Of a DNA stretch of 64,000 bases, positions 37,101 through 48,100 are shown piece after piece. The position numbers and the translations under genes were made by a program. The notes beneath the pieces are model-generated. The model was not told where the DNA came from. It was given only the letters and a program-made list of their open reading frames with translations, and ran no database searches. The DNA comes from G965216255 sp965216255 (GTDB lineage: Bacteria; Bacteroidota; Rhodothermia; Rhodothermales; Bin80). The DNA is taken from contig OZ244148.1 of NCBI GenBank assembly GCA_965216255.1, forward strand, positions 4,898,001-4,962,000. The letters are read 5' to 3'. Each line of letters begins with the position of its first letter. Position 1 is the first letter of the stretch.

Positions 37101-38367
37101 CTACCTGCGATTATTGCCGATCTTCAGATTCAGCCGCCAAATGGTAAAGATGGGACGAGAGGCCTCTGTGCCTTTGCCCTTCCTGGGCATCACGGCCAGC
37201 CCCAGCTCTGCCTCAAACGCGGTAAGGTTGTCTGGGCTGTAAAAGCCCCTGTCCACGCTACAGGAAACCACGGCACCGTAGCGCTTCTTCGTTTCGGTTA
37301 ATAGAGGCACGGCCACGTCTACGTCCGTTCCCTCCCACTGGATCATGTGGTGGAGTATGAATGGGTGCGCATCTTCTATGACACACACCGGCACCCCCAA
37401 CTCGGCCATGATGCCTGCTTTCTGCTTGCAGATCCAACGCGTGTGCTCTTCATACACCGAAAACACCTTCTCCTCGTGCGGAATCCTCTCCTCATGGATC
37501 AATCGCCGCTCTACCTGCTCTATACTGACGCTCACAGTGCGTCCAATACCGCGTAATCTCCGGATGCGGCACGGACTGCTGCTGCAACACCTGCACCGTG
37601 GACTTCACTTTCTTTACCACCACCTGGCATATTTCCAAGTAGGCCTGTACATCCTCTTTCGTGCGCCATCTGCGCGCCAGACGCACCGGAGCAAAGTGCG
37701 CATGCACAGCGCGCAGCCAGCTCCTGTACTTGCGCCAGCCCGCTATGCCGTGCCTCGATGCCGCCTGGGTTATCAACAGCACTACACACTGTATGGCATC
37801 CCACAACAGCCGCACATCGGTCGGCCAGTGTACGTCGGTCTCCACAACAAAAGAGTCTGCTCGTGTATGCAACTCCTCCGCAGCACCCACTTCGTTGTGC
37901 CCATAGGCCACTACGATCTGATTGACCTCATCCAACAGCTCCGGTGTCAGCTTCGAAACATTGTCGATGATGGTCTGCCTCTGGAAGATGGCACGATCAC
38001 CCATCTGGTCATCCAACCCCAGCATCTGGCGCACGATATCCATGTGATTGACCAAGAACGTCAACCGATCAAAGTCACAGCCGAGTCCCTGCTTCAGGAT
38101 GGCCAGCACGAAGATGCTCCAGAAGTCCATTCCGGGCCGGCCTCGGTCCAGATCGGCCAAGTTAGCAAAATGGGCGCGGAGCAGATCGAATACCTTGGTG
38201 CGTGCCGGCAGATGGCGGTAGAGGGCCTGCAGTCCGAGCAGAATGGCTGGGATGTTATCGCGGCTTTTGGGGTCAATCTGGATCTCAGCAATGAGCGCCT
38301 GTCCTAACGAAAACAGGTGCGCTCTGACGGATCTCATACGAACGTTTCGAATGTTGGCGTGAAACAC
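37101..38367 (-). pseudogene. ISNCY-type transposase, copy 2, frameshifted and 3'-truncated
   Basis: The first frame from 38367 reads GRPGMDFWSIFVLAILKQGL, LTPELLDEVNQIVVAYGH and VETDVHWPTDVRLLWDAIQC, clearly related to copy 1 but diverged. A +1 change near 37520-37535 gives VERRLIHEERIPHEEKVFSV, then WICKQKAGIMAELGVPVCVI and CSVDRGFYSPDNLTAFEAEL. Homology ends near 37170 at VMPRKGKGT; the expected ARRQHPAVES block is missing and a short unrelated tail stops at 37101. So this copy lost its 3' end, perhaps when the IS1634-type element or another insertion arrived. Related but not identical to copy 1, so the two came separately or are old. Confidence 0.78.
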
Positions 38368-39157
38368 CCCTTATAGTGGCAGAATGGGGCACGAATCGGC
38401 TGCAGATACGAAATAGGCCAAAGATTCGAAAGCAGGAAGGAAGGTAGAATAGGGGTTCAAGTGGTGACCCAAACCTATTAATGCTTCGTTAATTCTTCGT
38501 ATACGTGATAAGACTCCCCACCTACCTCCAATTATAGCGGTGACGGAGGCATTTCATCAACACTCCTTTCGATCAATTTTTTCGGCCAGGCACTAGTTAG
38601 ACGAGATCAGCGAAAAGGGAAATTTCAGGTTAATAATTTTTTGCAGGGACATGAGAACACAAGCAAGGGGATATAATCTGCACTACAATACACATTGTTG
38701 CGCACCTGGGTAGAAGAAGCAGAACGCTTGAGCGCAGAATAGCGCCCCACGCAATACCGTGATAATCAGATACCTGTGAACGATCTGTGAAGCCGCTGGC
38801 AGTTCCTCGGAGCGCAACTGAAGGTTCTCGTGAACAGGGTGGGGTTGAATTCTAGGAACCGAGAATACATTGTAAAGTACAGTGTTCTGATTGTATCTTA
38901 CAAATCAACTGGACAGACGAAATACCCTGAATTTACCTATGAACAAGAAAGCAAGAAATAACCGACTGGGCGAAGTGGGCAGCGGCGAAACCGCGCTATC
39001 GCGGTAAGACACCGGATGACATGGCGCGGGCGCCTCCGGCCATTAAACCCGGAGGCCGAGTGGAAGATAAAGGAACGGCAGGGATGCAAATAGAAACAGC
39101 CGTCAATGTGCTTTCACTTCAATGCAGGAAGGTTTAAACTATCCTACATAAGCCCTA
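38368..39157. other. Intergenic leader before the giant repeat protein
   Basis: 790 nt. From 38370 to about 38950 it is AT-rich with no open frame of note. The last 200 nt turn GC-rich and form hairpins: GCGGcgaaaCCGC near 38981-38993 and an 8-bp perfect stem GCCTCCGG/CCGGAGGC near 39032-39056. The transcript leader of the giant gene should pass through these. No known riboswitch core was matched. A purine-rich AGGAAGG lies about 25 nt before ATG 39158 and about 50 nt before the next in-frame ATG at 39185, too far from either for a normal ribosome-binding site. Confidence 0.45.
38978..39060 (+). promoter_or_regulatory. Hairpin-rich putative 5' leader structure
   Basis: Two to three stable stems in 80 nt: GCGGcgaaaCCGC, a GGCGC/GCGCC self-complementary segment near 39024-39035, and GCCTCCGG closed by CCGGAGGC with a 9-nt loop. 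A T-run expected of a terminator is absent. The block lies about 100 nt before the giant gene on the same strand. It could be a leader RNA or an old element end. Confidence 0.3.
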
Positions 39158-42100
39158 ATGGCTGGAGTGTGGCGTAGTTACGTAATGCCGTGTTGGCAGG
39201 CATGGCGACTTCGGCTTGGCGTGGTCATCACGGCCGTGCTGCTGAGTGGTTTGGGCGCGTGGAAGGGCGATGCGCCGGTGCTGACGGTGACGGGTGAGAG
39301 CAAGGAGGAGGCGACCGGCCTGCTGACGTTCACGCTCACGCTGGATGCTCCGAGCACGAGTGACATAGAGCTGACGTATGCTACGGCGGACGTCACGGCG
39401 ACGGCGGGGGCGGACTATGTGGGAGTGCCAGCGGGCAGTTTCACGATAAAGGCGGGCACGAGGGATACGACTATAGCCGTGCAGATGAAGCACGATGGTC
39501 GTGACGAGGAGGACGAGGCGTTCGAGCTGACTGTGACGGCGGGGAATGCCGGTGAGATAGGGTCGGGTTCGGTTTTGAGGGCAGTGGGCACGATTCTGGA
39601 CAATGACGACGCGCCGGTGCTGAGGGTGGCGGGTGAGACCAAGGTGGAGTCGGACGGCCTGCTGACGTTCACGCTCACGCTGGATGCTCCGAGCGGGAGT
39701 AACATAGATCTGACGTATGCTACGGAGGATATCACGGCGACGGCGGGACTGGACTATGTGGAAAAGGCGGGCAGTTTCACGATAAATGCGGGCACGCTGG
39801 AAACGACGCTGGCAGTGCGGATGAAGAACGACTGGCGTGACGAGCCGGACGAGACGTTCGAGCTGACTGTGACGGCGGGGAATGCCGGTGAGATAGGGTC
39901 GGGTTCGGTTTTGAGGGCAGTGGGCACGATCCTGGACGAGGATCGAGCGCCGGTGCTGACGGTGACGGGTGAGAGCCAAGAGGAGGCGGACGGCCCGCTG
40001 ACGTTCAAGCTCACTCTGGGTGCTCGGAGCGGGTATGACATAGAGCTGACGTATGCTACGGTGGACGTCACGACGACGGCGGACCTGGACTATGAGGCAG
40101 AGCCAGCGGGCACTTTCACAATAAAGGTGGGCGAGCGGATTGTGTATTTGCCGGTGCAGATGAAGGAAGACTTTCGTGACGAGGAGGATGAGACGTTCGA
40201 ATTGACTATGGTGGCGGTGGATCCCTCTAAGGTACGGCAGAATTCGGTATTGACGGCAGTGGGGACGATTCTGGACGATGACACAGCGCCGGTGCTGACG
40301 GTGACGGGTGAGAGCCAAGAGGAGGCGGACGGCCCGCTGACGTTCAGGCTTACGCTGGATGCTCGGAGCGGGCATGACATAGGGCTGACGTATGCTACGG
40401 CGGATGTCACGGCGACGGCGGGACTGGACTATGCGTCCGTGGCAGCGGGCAGTTTCATGATAAAGGCGGGCACGCTGGATACGACGCTGGCGGTGGGGAT
40501 GAAGAATGACTTACGTGACGAGCCGGACGAGACGTTCAAGCTGACTATGGCGGCGGTGAATGCCGGTGAGATAGGGTCGGGTTCGGTATTGACGGCAGTG
40601 GGCACGATCCTGGACGAGGACCGACCGCCGGTGCTGAGGGTGACGGGTAACAGCAAGGAGGAGGCGGACGGCCCGCTGACGTTCATGCTCAGTCTGGGTG
40701 CTCGGAGCGGGTATGACATAAAGCTGACGTATGCTACGGTGGACGTCACGGCGACAGCGGACCTGGACTATGAGGGAGAGGCAGCGGGCAGTTTCACAAT
40801 AGAGGCGGGCACGCGGTTTAAGACGTTGGCGGTGCAGATGAAGGAAGACTCACGCGACGAGGTGGACGAGACGTTCAGGCTGACTGTGGCGGCGGTGGAT
40901 GCCACTAAGATACGGCAGAATTCGGTATTGACAGCAGTAGGGACGATTCTGGACGATGACTCAGCGCCGGTGCTGAGGGTGACGGGTCAGAGCAAGGAGG
41001 AGGCGGACGGCCCGCTGACGTTCACGCTCACGCTGAATGCTCCGAGCACGCGTGACATAGGGCTGACGTATGCTACGAGGGACGTCACGGCGACGGCGGG
41101 AGCGGACTATGATGGAGAGGCAGCGGGCAGTTTCACGATAAAGGAGGGCACGCGGGATACGACGCTGGCGGTGCAGATGAAGGAAGACCTACTTAACGAG
41201 GTGGACGAGACGTTCGAGCTGACTGTGGAGGCGGTGAATACCGGTGAGATAGGGTCGGGTTCGGTCTTGACGGCAGTGGGTACGATTCTGGACGATGACT
41301 CAGCGCCGGTGCTGAGGGTGACGGGTCAGAGCAAGGAGGAGGCGAACGGCCCGCTGAGGTTCACGTTCACGCTGGATGCTGTGAGCACGCGTGACATAGA
41401 GCTGAGGTATGCTACGGCGGACGTTACGGCGACGGCGGGGGCGGACTATGATGGAGTGCCAGCGGGCAGTTTCACGATAGAGGCGGGTACGCTGGATACG
41501 ACGCTGGCGGTGCAGATGAAGGAAGACGCACTTGACGAGGAGGACGAGACGTTCAAGTTGACTGTGACGGCGGTGAAGCCCGGTGAGATAGGGTCGAGTT
41601 CGGTCTTGAGCGCTGTGGGCACGATTCTGGACAATGACGCAGCGCCGGTGCTGAGGGTGACGGGTCAGAGCAAGGAGGAGGCGGACGGCCCGCTGACGTT
41701 TAAGCTTACGCTGGATGCTGTGAGCGCGCGTGACATAGAGCTGACGGTTACTACGGCGGAGGTCACAGCGACGGCGGAGGCGGACTATGAGGAAGCGGCA
41801 GCGGACAGGGTAACGATAGAGGCGGGCACGCAGGTTACGACGCTGGCGGTGCAGATGAAGGAAGACGCACTTGACGAGGAGGACGAGACGTTCGAGCTGA
41901 CTGTGACGGCGGTGAATCCCGATGTGATAGGGCCGAGTTCGGTCTTGAGCGCTGTGGGCACGATTCTGGACAATGACGCAGCGCCGGTGCTGAGGGTGAC
42001 GGGTGAGAGCCAAGAGGAGACGAATGGCCCGCTGACATTCACGCTCACGCTGGATGCTGTGAGCGGGCGTAACATAGAGCTGACATATACTACGGAGGAC

Positions 42101-45100
42101 ATCACAGCGACGGCGGGACTGGACTATGAGGGAGCGGCAGCGGACAGGGTAACGATAGAGGCGGGCACGCAGGTTACGACGCTGGCGGTGCAGATGAAGG
42201 ACGACGAACTTGTCGAGGAGGACGAGACGTTCGAGCTGACTGTGGCGGCGGTGGATGCCGAGGAGATAGGGGCGCGTTCGGTCCTGACGGCAGTGGGCAC
42301 GATTTGGGACAAGCCCATCGTTACCTTGAGTGTGAATCCGGGCGTTGTGGCCGAAGGATCCGGAACGACAGATATATATGTAACGGCTACTCTTTCTGCC
42401 GCCCGGACTGTTCCTACGATCATTACGCTGTCGTTTGGTGGCACTGCAACCCTTGGACCTGGATCGGATTATGAAGTGGCGCCGGCATCCCCCGAGATAA
42501 CGGTTCCGTTAGCCACTACATCCGGGCAGGTCGTTATTTCCTTGACTGTGGTTGACGATACCTTTTATGAGAATATCGGGAGTGACGCCTTCGAAATCAT
42601 TTTAGTGCAAGGCAGTAATACAGACGGTCTGCAGGTTGAATCGGCAGAGTTCAAGCTGAATGACAACGACACTGAAATCCCTAGCGTTGAACTGACTGTT
42701 GAGCCGAGTTATTTGGCACTGGACGAGGGTGAGAGCGGCACGATCTCCTTTAGTCTGGTGTTGGTGGGAGAGAACCAGAACAGGTTCGAGAATGATGCCG
42801 AATTCACGGGCGACATTATACAAATTGGAGAACTGGAACACGGGGAGGACTACACGACAGACCCGGAGGACTGGCTTCCCATAATTCTTCCGGCTGGTGC
42901 CATTTCGGTATCCAAGGACGTAGAGTTCGAGATTATTGACGATGATATTAGTGAAGGACAGTACGAATCGCTGACCTTGCTGAATATGGAGCTGGTTGCC
43001 CATAATCTGCGTATTCCCGTGAGCAGGGCAGGACACAGTACGACCATTTTATCCGTGAGTCCAAGCGACGAAGAAAACCGTCTTAATATAGCAATCGAAC
43101 CCACAGGGGGAATCCGCGAGAACGCAGGGCCGACTGAAATAGAACTGTTTGCTACCCCATTTTTTACAGGGAGTGAATTTGAAGACCCTCCCGAAGAAGA
43201 TCTTACGATACGTTTCTGGATAGAGCAAATCCCTGGCGGGGCACTCAGCCCAGATGATTATTCGATTGTTCCTGAGGTTATTCCTCGAGTCGATTGGACT
43301 CAGGGAGAGACCGAGTCCGAACGTGTCACATTAACGGTAACGCCTGTAGCGGATGATGTCCATACCGAGAATTACCATGAGCGTATACGCATTAAAGGCC
43401 AAGTGACGAATGCTTCGGGGTATCAGGGTCTTACCACCACATCCCTGAGTATTATCAATGTTTCGCCGCCGGCATTGAGAACGGTCGGTATTGATCGGCC
43501 CCCCAACCATCCGACAATCTATTTCTTTGGGGAAGAGTTAACGGCGAAAATGAGCTTTTCGCAGCCGGTTGGATTGCGGGGCCAAGGCATGACCTTTACT
43601 GTCGATCTTGATAGTGGTCCTGTTGTCGCCAAATGTTTGCCAGGGGGTACTGGTTACGGCGCTCATATATCGTGCACCTATACCATACAGGCAGGAGACT
43701 CGGATGTCGATGGTGTGGAAATCAAAGCCGGGGCCATCAATCTAGGTGGCGCCAGTATGGTCGATGAGGAAGGCAATGCTGTTACGATTAATTTTACGAT
43801 TCTTGACAAGTATTTGAAGCGGTATGATTACCAGGTTCAGGGTACGAGCTATGTGTATGAGCTAGTGCCGTCGGTGGAGAGCTTTCAGGAAGGTCAGAAC
43901 GCTACTAGGGAGGTTGTTGTCACAGCTACGGAGAAGTTGGGCAAGGTTAGAGAATTCAATGCCGCGATAGAGCTTTTCTTCAGGAATGAGACGACCAGCG
44001 ATCAGGATTATGTGGTGACGGGGGAGCGGACCATCAACATTGTGGCCGGAGAAACCACCGGCAGCACGACGCTTGAGATCACGCCGACGTTCGACGGAAT
44101 TAAGGAAGGCCACGAGGAGGTCTTCTTCCTGGACGGGGACGCGGGTCACCAGGCTGTAGAGCCCTATGAGATGAAGATACTGGATGCGCCGGACATCTTT
44201 CTGGCGGTGAGTCCTGAGACCATCCAGGAAGATGGTGATGCCGAAACGGTGACGATAACGGCGAGCCTTCCAGCGAATGCTATCACGTTTGATGAGGGCA
44301 TTGTGGTGAATCTGCGGCAGGCGGGCACGGCAACGAAAGGAAGCGATTTCACCATCGGGTCTTTGCCAGAAGTGCGCATTTTAGCGAACGAGACTTCGGG
44401 ATTCGGCAGTGTTGTAGTAACACCGATCAATGATAATCTGGTGGAGGGGGATGAGACGATTTTTTTCTATGGCTCAACGGCAAGCCTCGGAGTAACCGGA
44501 ACCAATCTGGAGCTCCAGGACGACGATAGCGAGGCGGGCATAATCTTGTCGGTGGACAATAGCCGGGTTGGGGAAGCTGATGGCGAGACTGTTATCGAGG
44601 TGACGGCGACAGCGACAGTGACGTTTCCGCTGGGTGTTGACGTGAGTTTGGACCTCGGTGGCCAGGCAACGGAAGACACAGACTATACCAGGCACTGGGA
44701 TCCGGGAGCGACCATCAGTATTGCTCGGGGCGCATCTACCGGAACGACGAATCTGGAGATCACGCCGGTAGACGACGATATTCTGGAAGGCGACGAGACG
44801 ATCGTTGTGCAGGGCACCGCGGACAACGGTGTGTCTGTAGAGGTGGCGCCGATCACATTGTCGGACAATGATCGCGCAAGAATATTGAAGATCACCGGGA
44901 CTCTGCAGGTGGTTGAGGGGACGGGTGACGAAACTGGTAGCAATAATGGGCATACCGATATCACTGTCAGCTTGAGCCCACGGCCAGGAAGTGATAATAT
45001 TTCTGTGCCTGTGACCTTTATCGCCGGTACGGCAACGGGCGGAGGGCAATTAGCTTACCGGGATCCCTTCAATACCGAGGCGGACTATGCGGGTTTTCGT

Positions 45101-48100
45101 GAGGGGACCACTCTTACTTTTGAAAAGGAGACCCCTACCCAAAGCTTCCGATTACGTATGGTACCGGACCGCAGGGACGAAGATGACGAGACGTTTACGC
45201 TCGTTCTCCAGATTCCGGGCCAGCCGGGATCGAGGACTAGTGCCACGTTTACCATTCTTGACGACGACGACCCGCCGGTGATTTCCTTTGTGGAAGACGC
45301 AGCCGGGAGCGAGGATGTGGGGCAATTGGTGTTTCCGGTGAGTCTTGACGTGGAAAGCGGCAGGAGGATACGCGTGCTCTATGATGTGGTGGATGTCACG
45401 GCAACGGAGCTGTTGGACTACACGGCGGAGGGCAACGGGGAATTGGAGTTCGAGCCCGGCGAAACGGAGCAGACCATCACCGTACGCATAGAGGATGATC
45501 TGTTGGATGAGGACGACGAGACGTTTACGGTGGTGTTGAAGGAGCCGGAGAACGTGACACTCGGCGACTTCGAGGCGACGGGCACGATAGAGGACAACGA
45601 CGGTGCGCCTGAAGTCATTGTCGAGAATGCGAGTGGAGAGGAAGCAGCGGGGAGCATCAGTTTCTTTGTGCGTCCAAGCCATCAGTTCAGCAAGGACATC
45701 AGCGTGGACTATACTGCCACGACCGAGGCGGGCAATACGGCTACCGAGGGTGAGGATTACGTGGCAGTAACGCAGCCGGTGACGCTCACGATTCCAGCCG
45801 GCAGTCGCGGCGAGTGGATTGCGGTGACGATAACGGACGACTTTGTAGACGAGGATAACGAGACGTTTACGGTAACGCTGTCGAACCCGATGAATGCGAG
45901 TGTGGGCTCGGCAACGGCAACGGGCACCATATTGGATGATGAAGATCTCTCACTGCGCATTGATCCGGCACAGGCGAGCGAAATCGTGGGTGAAATCATT
46001 TTTGTTGTAACCATGAATTGGCCGAGCACCAAGACGATCAAGGTACAGGCTAAGACGCTCGACGGGGCGGATGATACGGCGGAGGAGGATGTTGACTACG
46101 ACAAGACGAGCGAGTTGTTGACTATTCTTCCGCTAGAGCTCGCCCAGTCTTTTGCGGTAACCATAAATGATGACCTCTTCGATGAGGCCGACGAGACGTT
46201 CACGGTAGTGTTGAGTAATGAGGAGAATGTTTCGTTGTCCGCTGCGGAGGCGACGGGCACGATCCTGGACGATGACGCAGCGCCGGTGCTGACGGTGGCG
46301 GGTGAGAGCAAGGAGGAGGCGGACGGCCCGCTGACGTTCACGCTGACTCTGGATGCTATGAGCGCGCGTGACATAGAGCTGACGTATGCTACGAAGGATG
46401 TTACGGCGACGGCGCAACTGGACTATGTGGAACCGGAAGCGGGCAGTATCACGATAGAAGCAGGAGATCAGGCGGCGACGATAGCGGTGCAGATGAAGGA
46501 AGACGAACTTGACGAGCAGGACGAGACGTTCGAGCTGACTGTGGCAGCGGTGGATGCCGATGTGATAGGGTCGCGTTCGGAATTGAAGGCTGTGGGTACG
46601 ATAGAGGACGATGACGAAGTGCCGGAGGTGAGCATAGCGAATGCGGATCCGGTAATGGAGGGAGGCGCGGCGGAGTTCACGTTGACGCTGAGTGCGCAAA
46701 GCGGCCAGAACGTGACGGTATCCTATGGGACGGAGGATGGGTCGGCTGTGGCGCCGGGGGACTATGAGGTGAAGCGCGGTAGGGTGACGATACCGGCGGG
46801 CAAGACGGAGGCGGTGATAGTGGTGCGAACGGAGGACGATGACCAGGATGAAGTGGATACAGAGACGTTTACGGTGGTCCTCAGCGCGCCGGTGAATGCG
46901 ACACTGGATGAGGCTGAGGGCACGGGCACGATAGAGGACAATGACGAAGTGCCGGTGGTGAGTATAGAGGATGCGCCTTCGGTGACGGAAGGAGGGGATG
47001 CGGTGTTTGCGGTGAAGCTGAGTGTGGCAAGTGGCCAGGAGGTGACGGTGCAGTATGCGACATCGGACGCTACCGCGACGGAGGGGCAAGACTACAATGC
47101 GGCGCAGGGCGAAAGCCTGGTGATACCGGCGGGCAATACGGAGGCGACGATAGTGGTGGAGACGAGCGACGATCTGCTGGATGAGGATACGGAGACGTTC
47201 ACGGTAGTCCTCAGCTCGCCGGAGCATGCGACGCTGGATGCGGATGCGGATGAGGGCACGGGCACGATAGAGGACAATGACGATGCGCCGACGGTGAGTA
47301 TAGAGGATGCGCCTTCGGTGACGGAGGGCGTGGATGCGGTGTTTGCGGTGAGGCTGAGTGTGGCAAGTGGCCAGGAGGTGAGGGTATCGTACTCGACGGT
47401 GGATGTTACGGCAACGGGAGGGCGGGACTACAGGGCGGCAGTAGGCGGAAGCCTGGAGATACCGGCGGGCAGTACGGAGGCGACGATAGTGGTGGGGACG
47501 ATAGACGATTCGGTGGATGAGGATACGGAGACGTTCACGGTGGTCCTCAGCTCGCTGGAGCATGCGACGCTGGATGCGGATAAGGGTGAGGGCACGGGCA
47601 CGATAGAGGACAATGACGAAGTGCCGACGGTGAGTATGGAGGATGCGCCTTCGGTGACGGAGGGCGTGGATGCGGTGTTTGTGGTGAGGCTGAGTATGGC
47701 AAGCGGCCAGAAGGTGACGGTGCAGTATGCGACATCGGACGCTACCGCGACGGCGGGACTGGACTACTATGCGCCAGTAGGCGGAAGCCTGGAGATACCG
47801 GTGGGCAGTACGGAGGCGACGATAGTGGTGGGGACGATAGACGATGATCTGGATGAGGAGGATACGGAGACATTCACACTGGTCCTCAGCACGCCGGAGC
47901 ATGCGACGCTGGATGCGGATAGGGGCACGGGCACGGGCACGATACTGGACAATGAGGATGCGCCGACGGTGAGTATAGAGAATGCGGAGGCGGTGACGGA
48001 GGGCGTGGATGCGGTGTTTGCGGTGAGGCTGAGTATGGCAAGCGGCCAGAAGGTGACGGTGCAGTATGCGACATCGGACGCTACCGCGACGGCGGGGCAG

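Noticed and set aside
38978..39060. Cyclic-di-GMP (GEMM) riboswitch
   Set aside because: A CCTCCGGCC word recalls part of that family, but the conserved core around GACGCAAAGCC and the paired receptor are missing.
39155..40375. 406-codon open frame on the minus strand
   Set aside because: Shadow of array A with repeated Arg/His-rich peptide; no independent gene signals.
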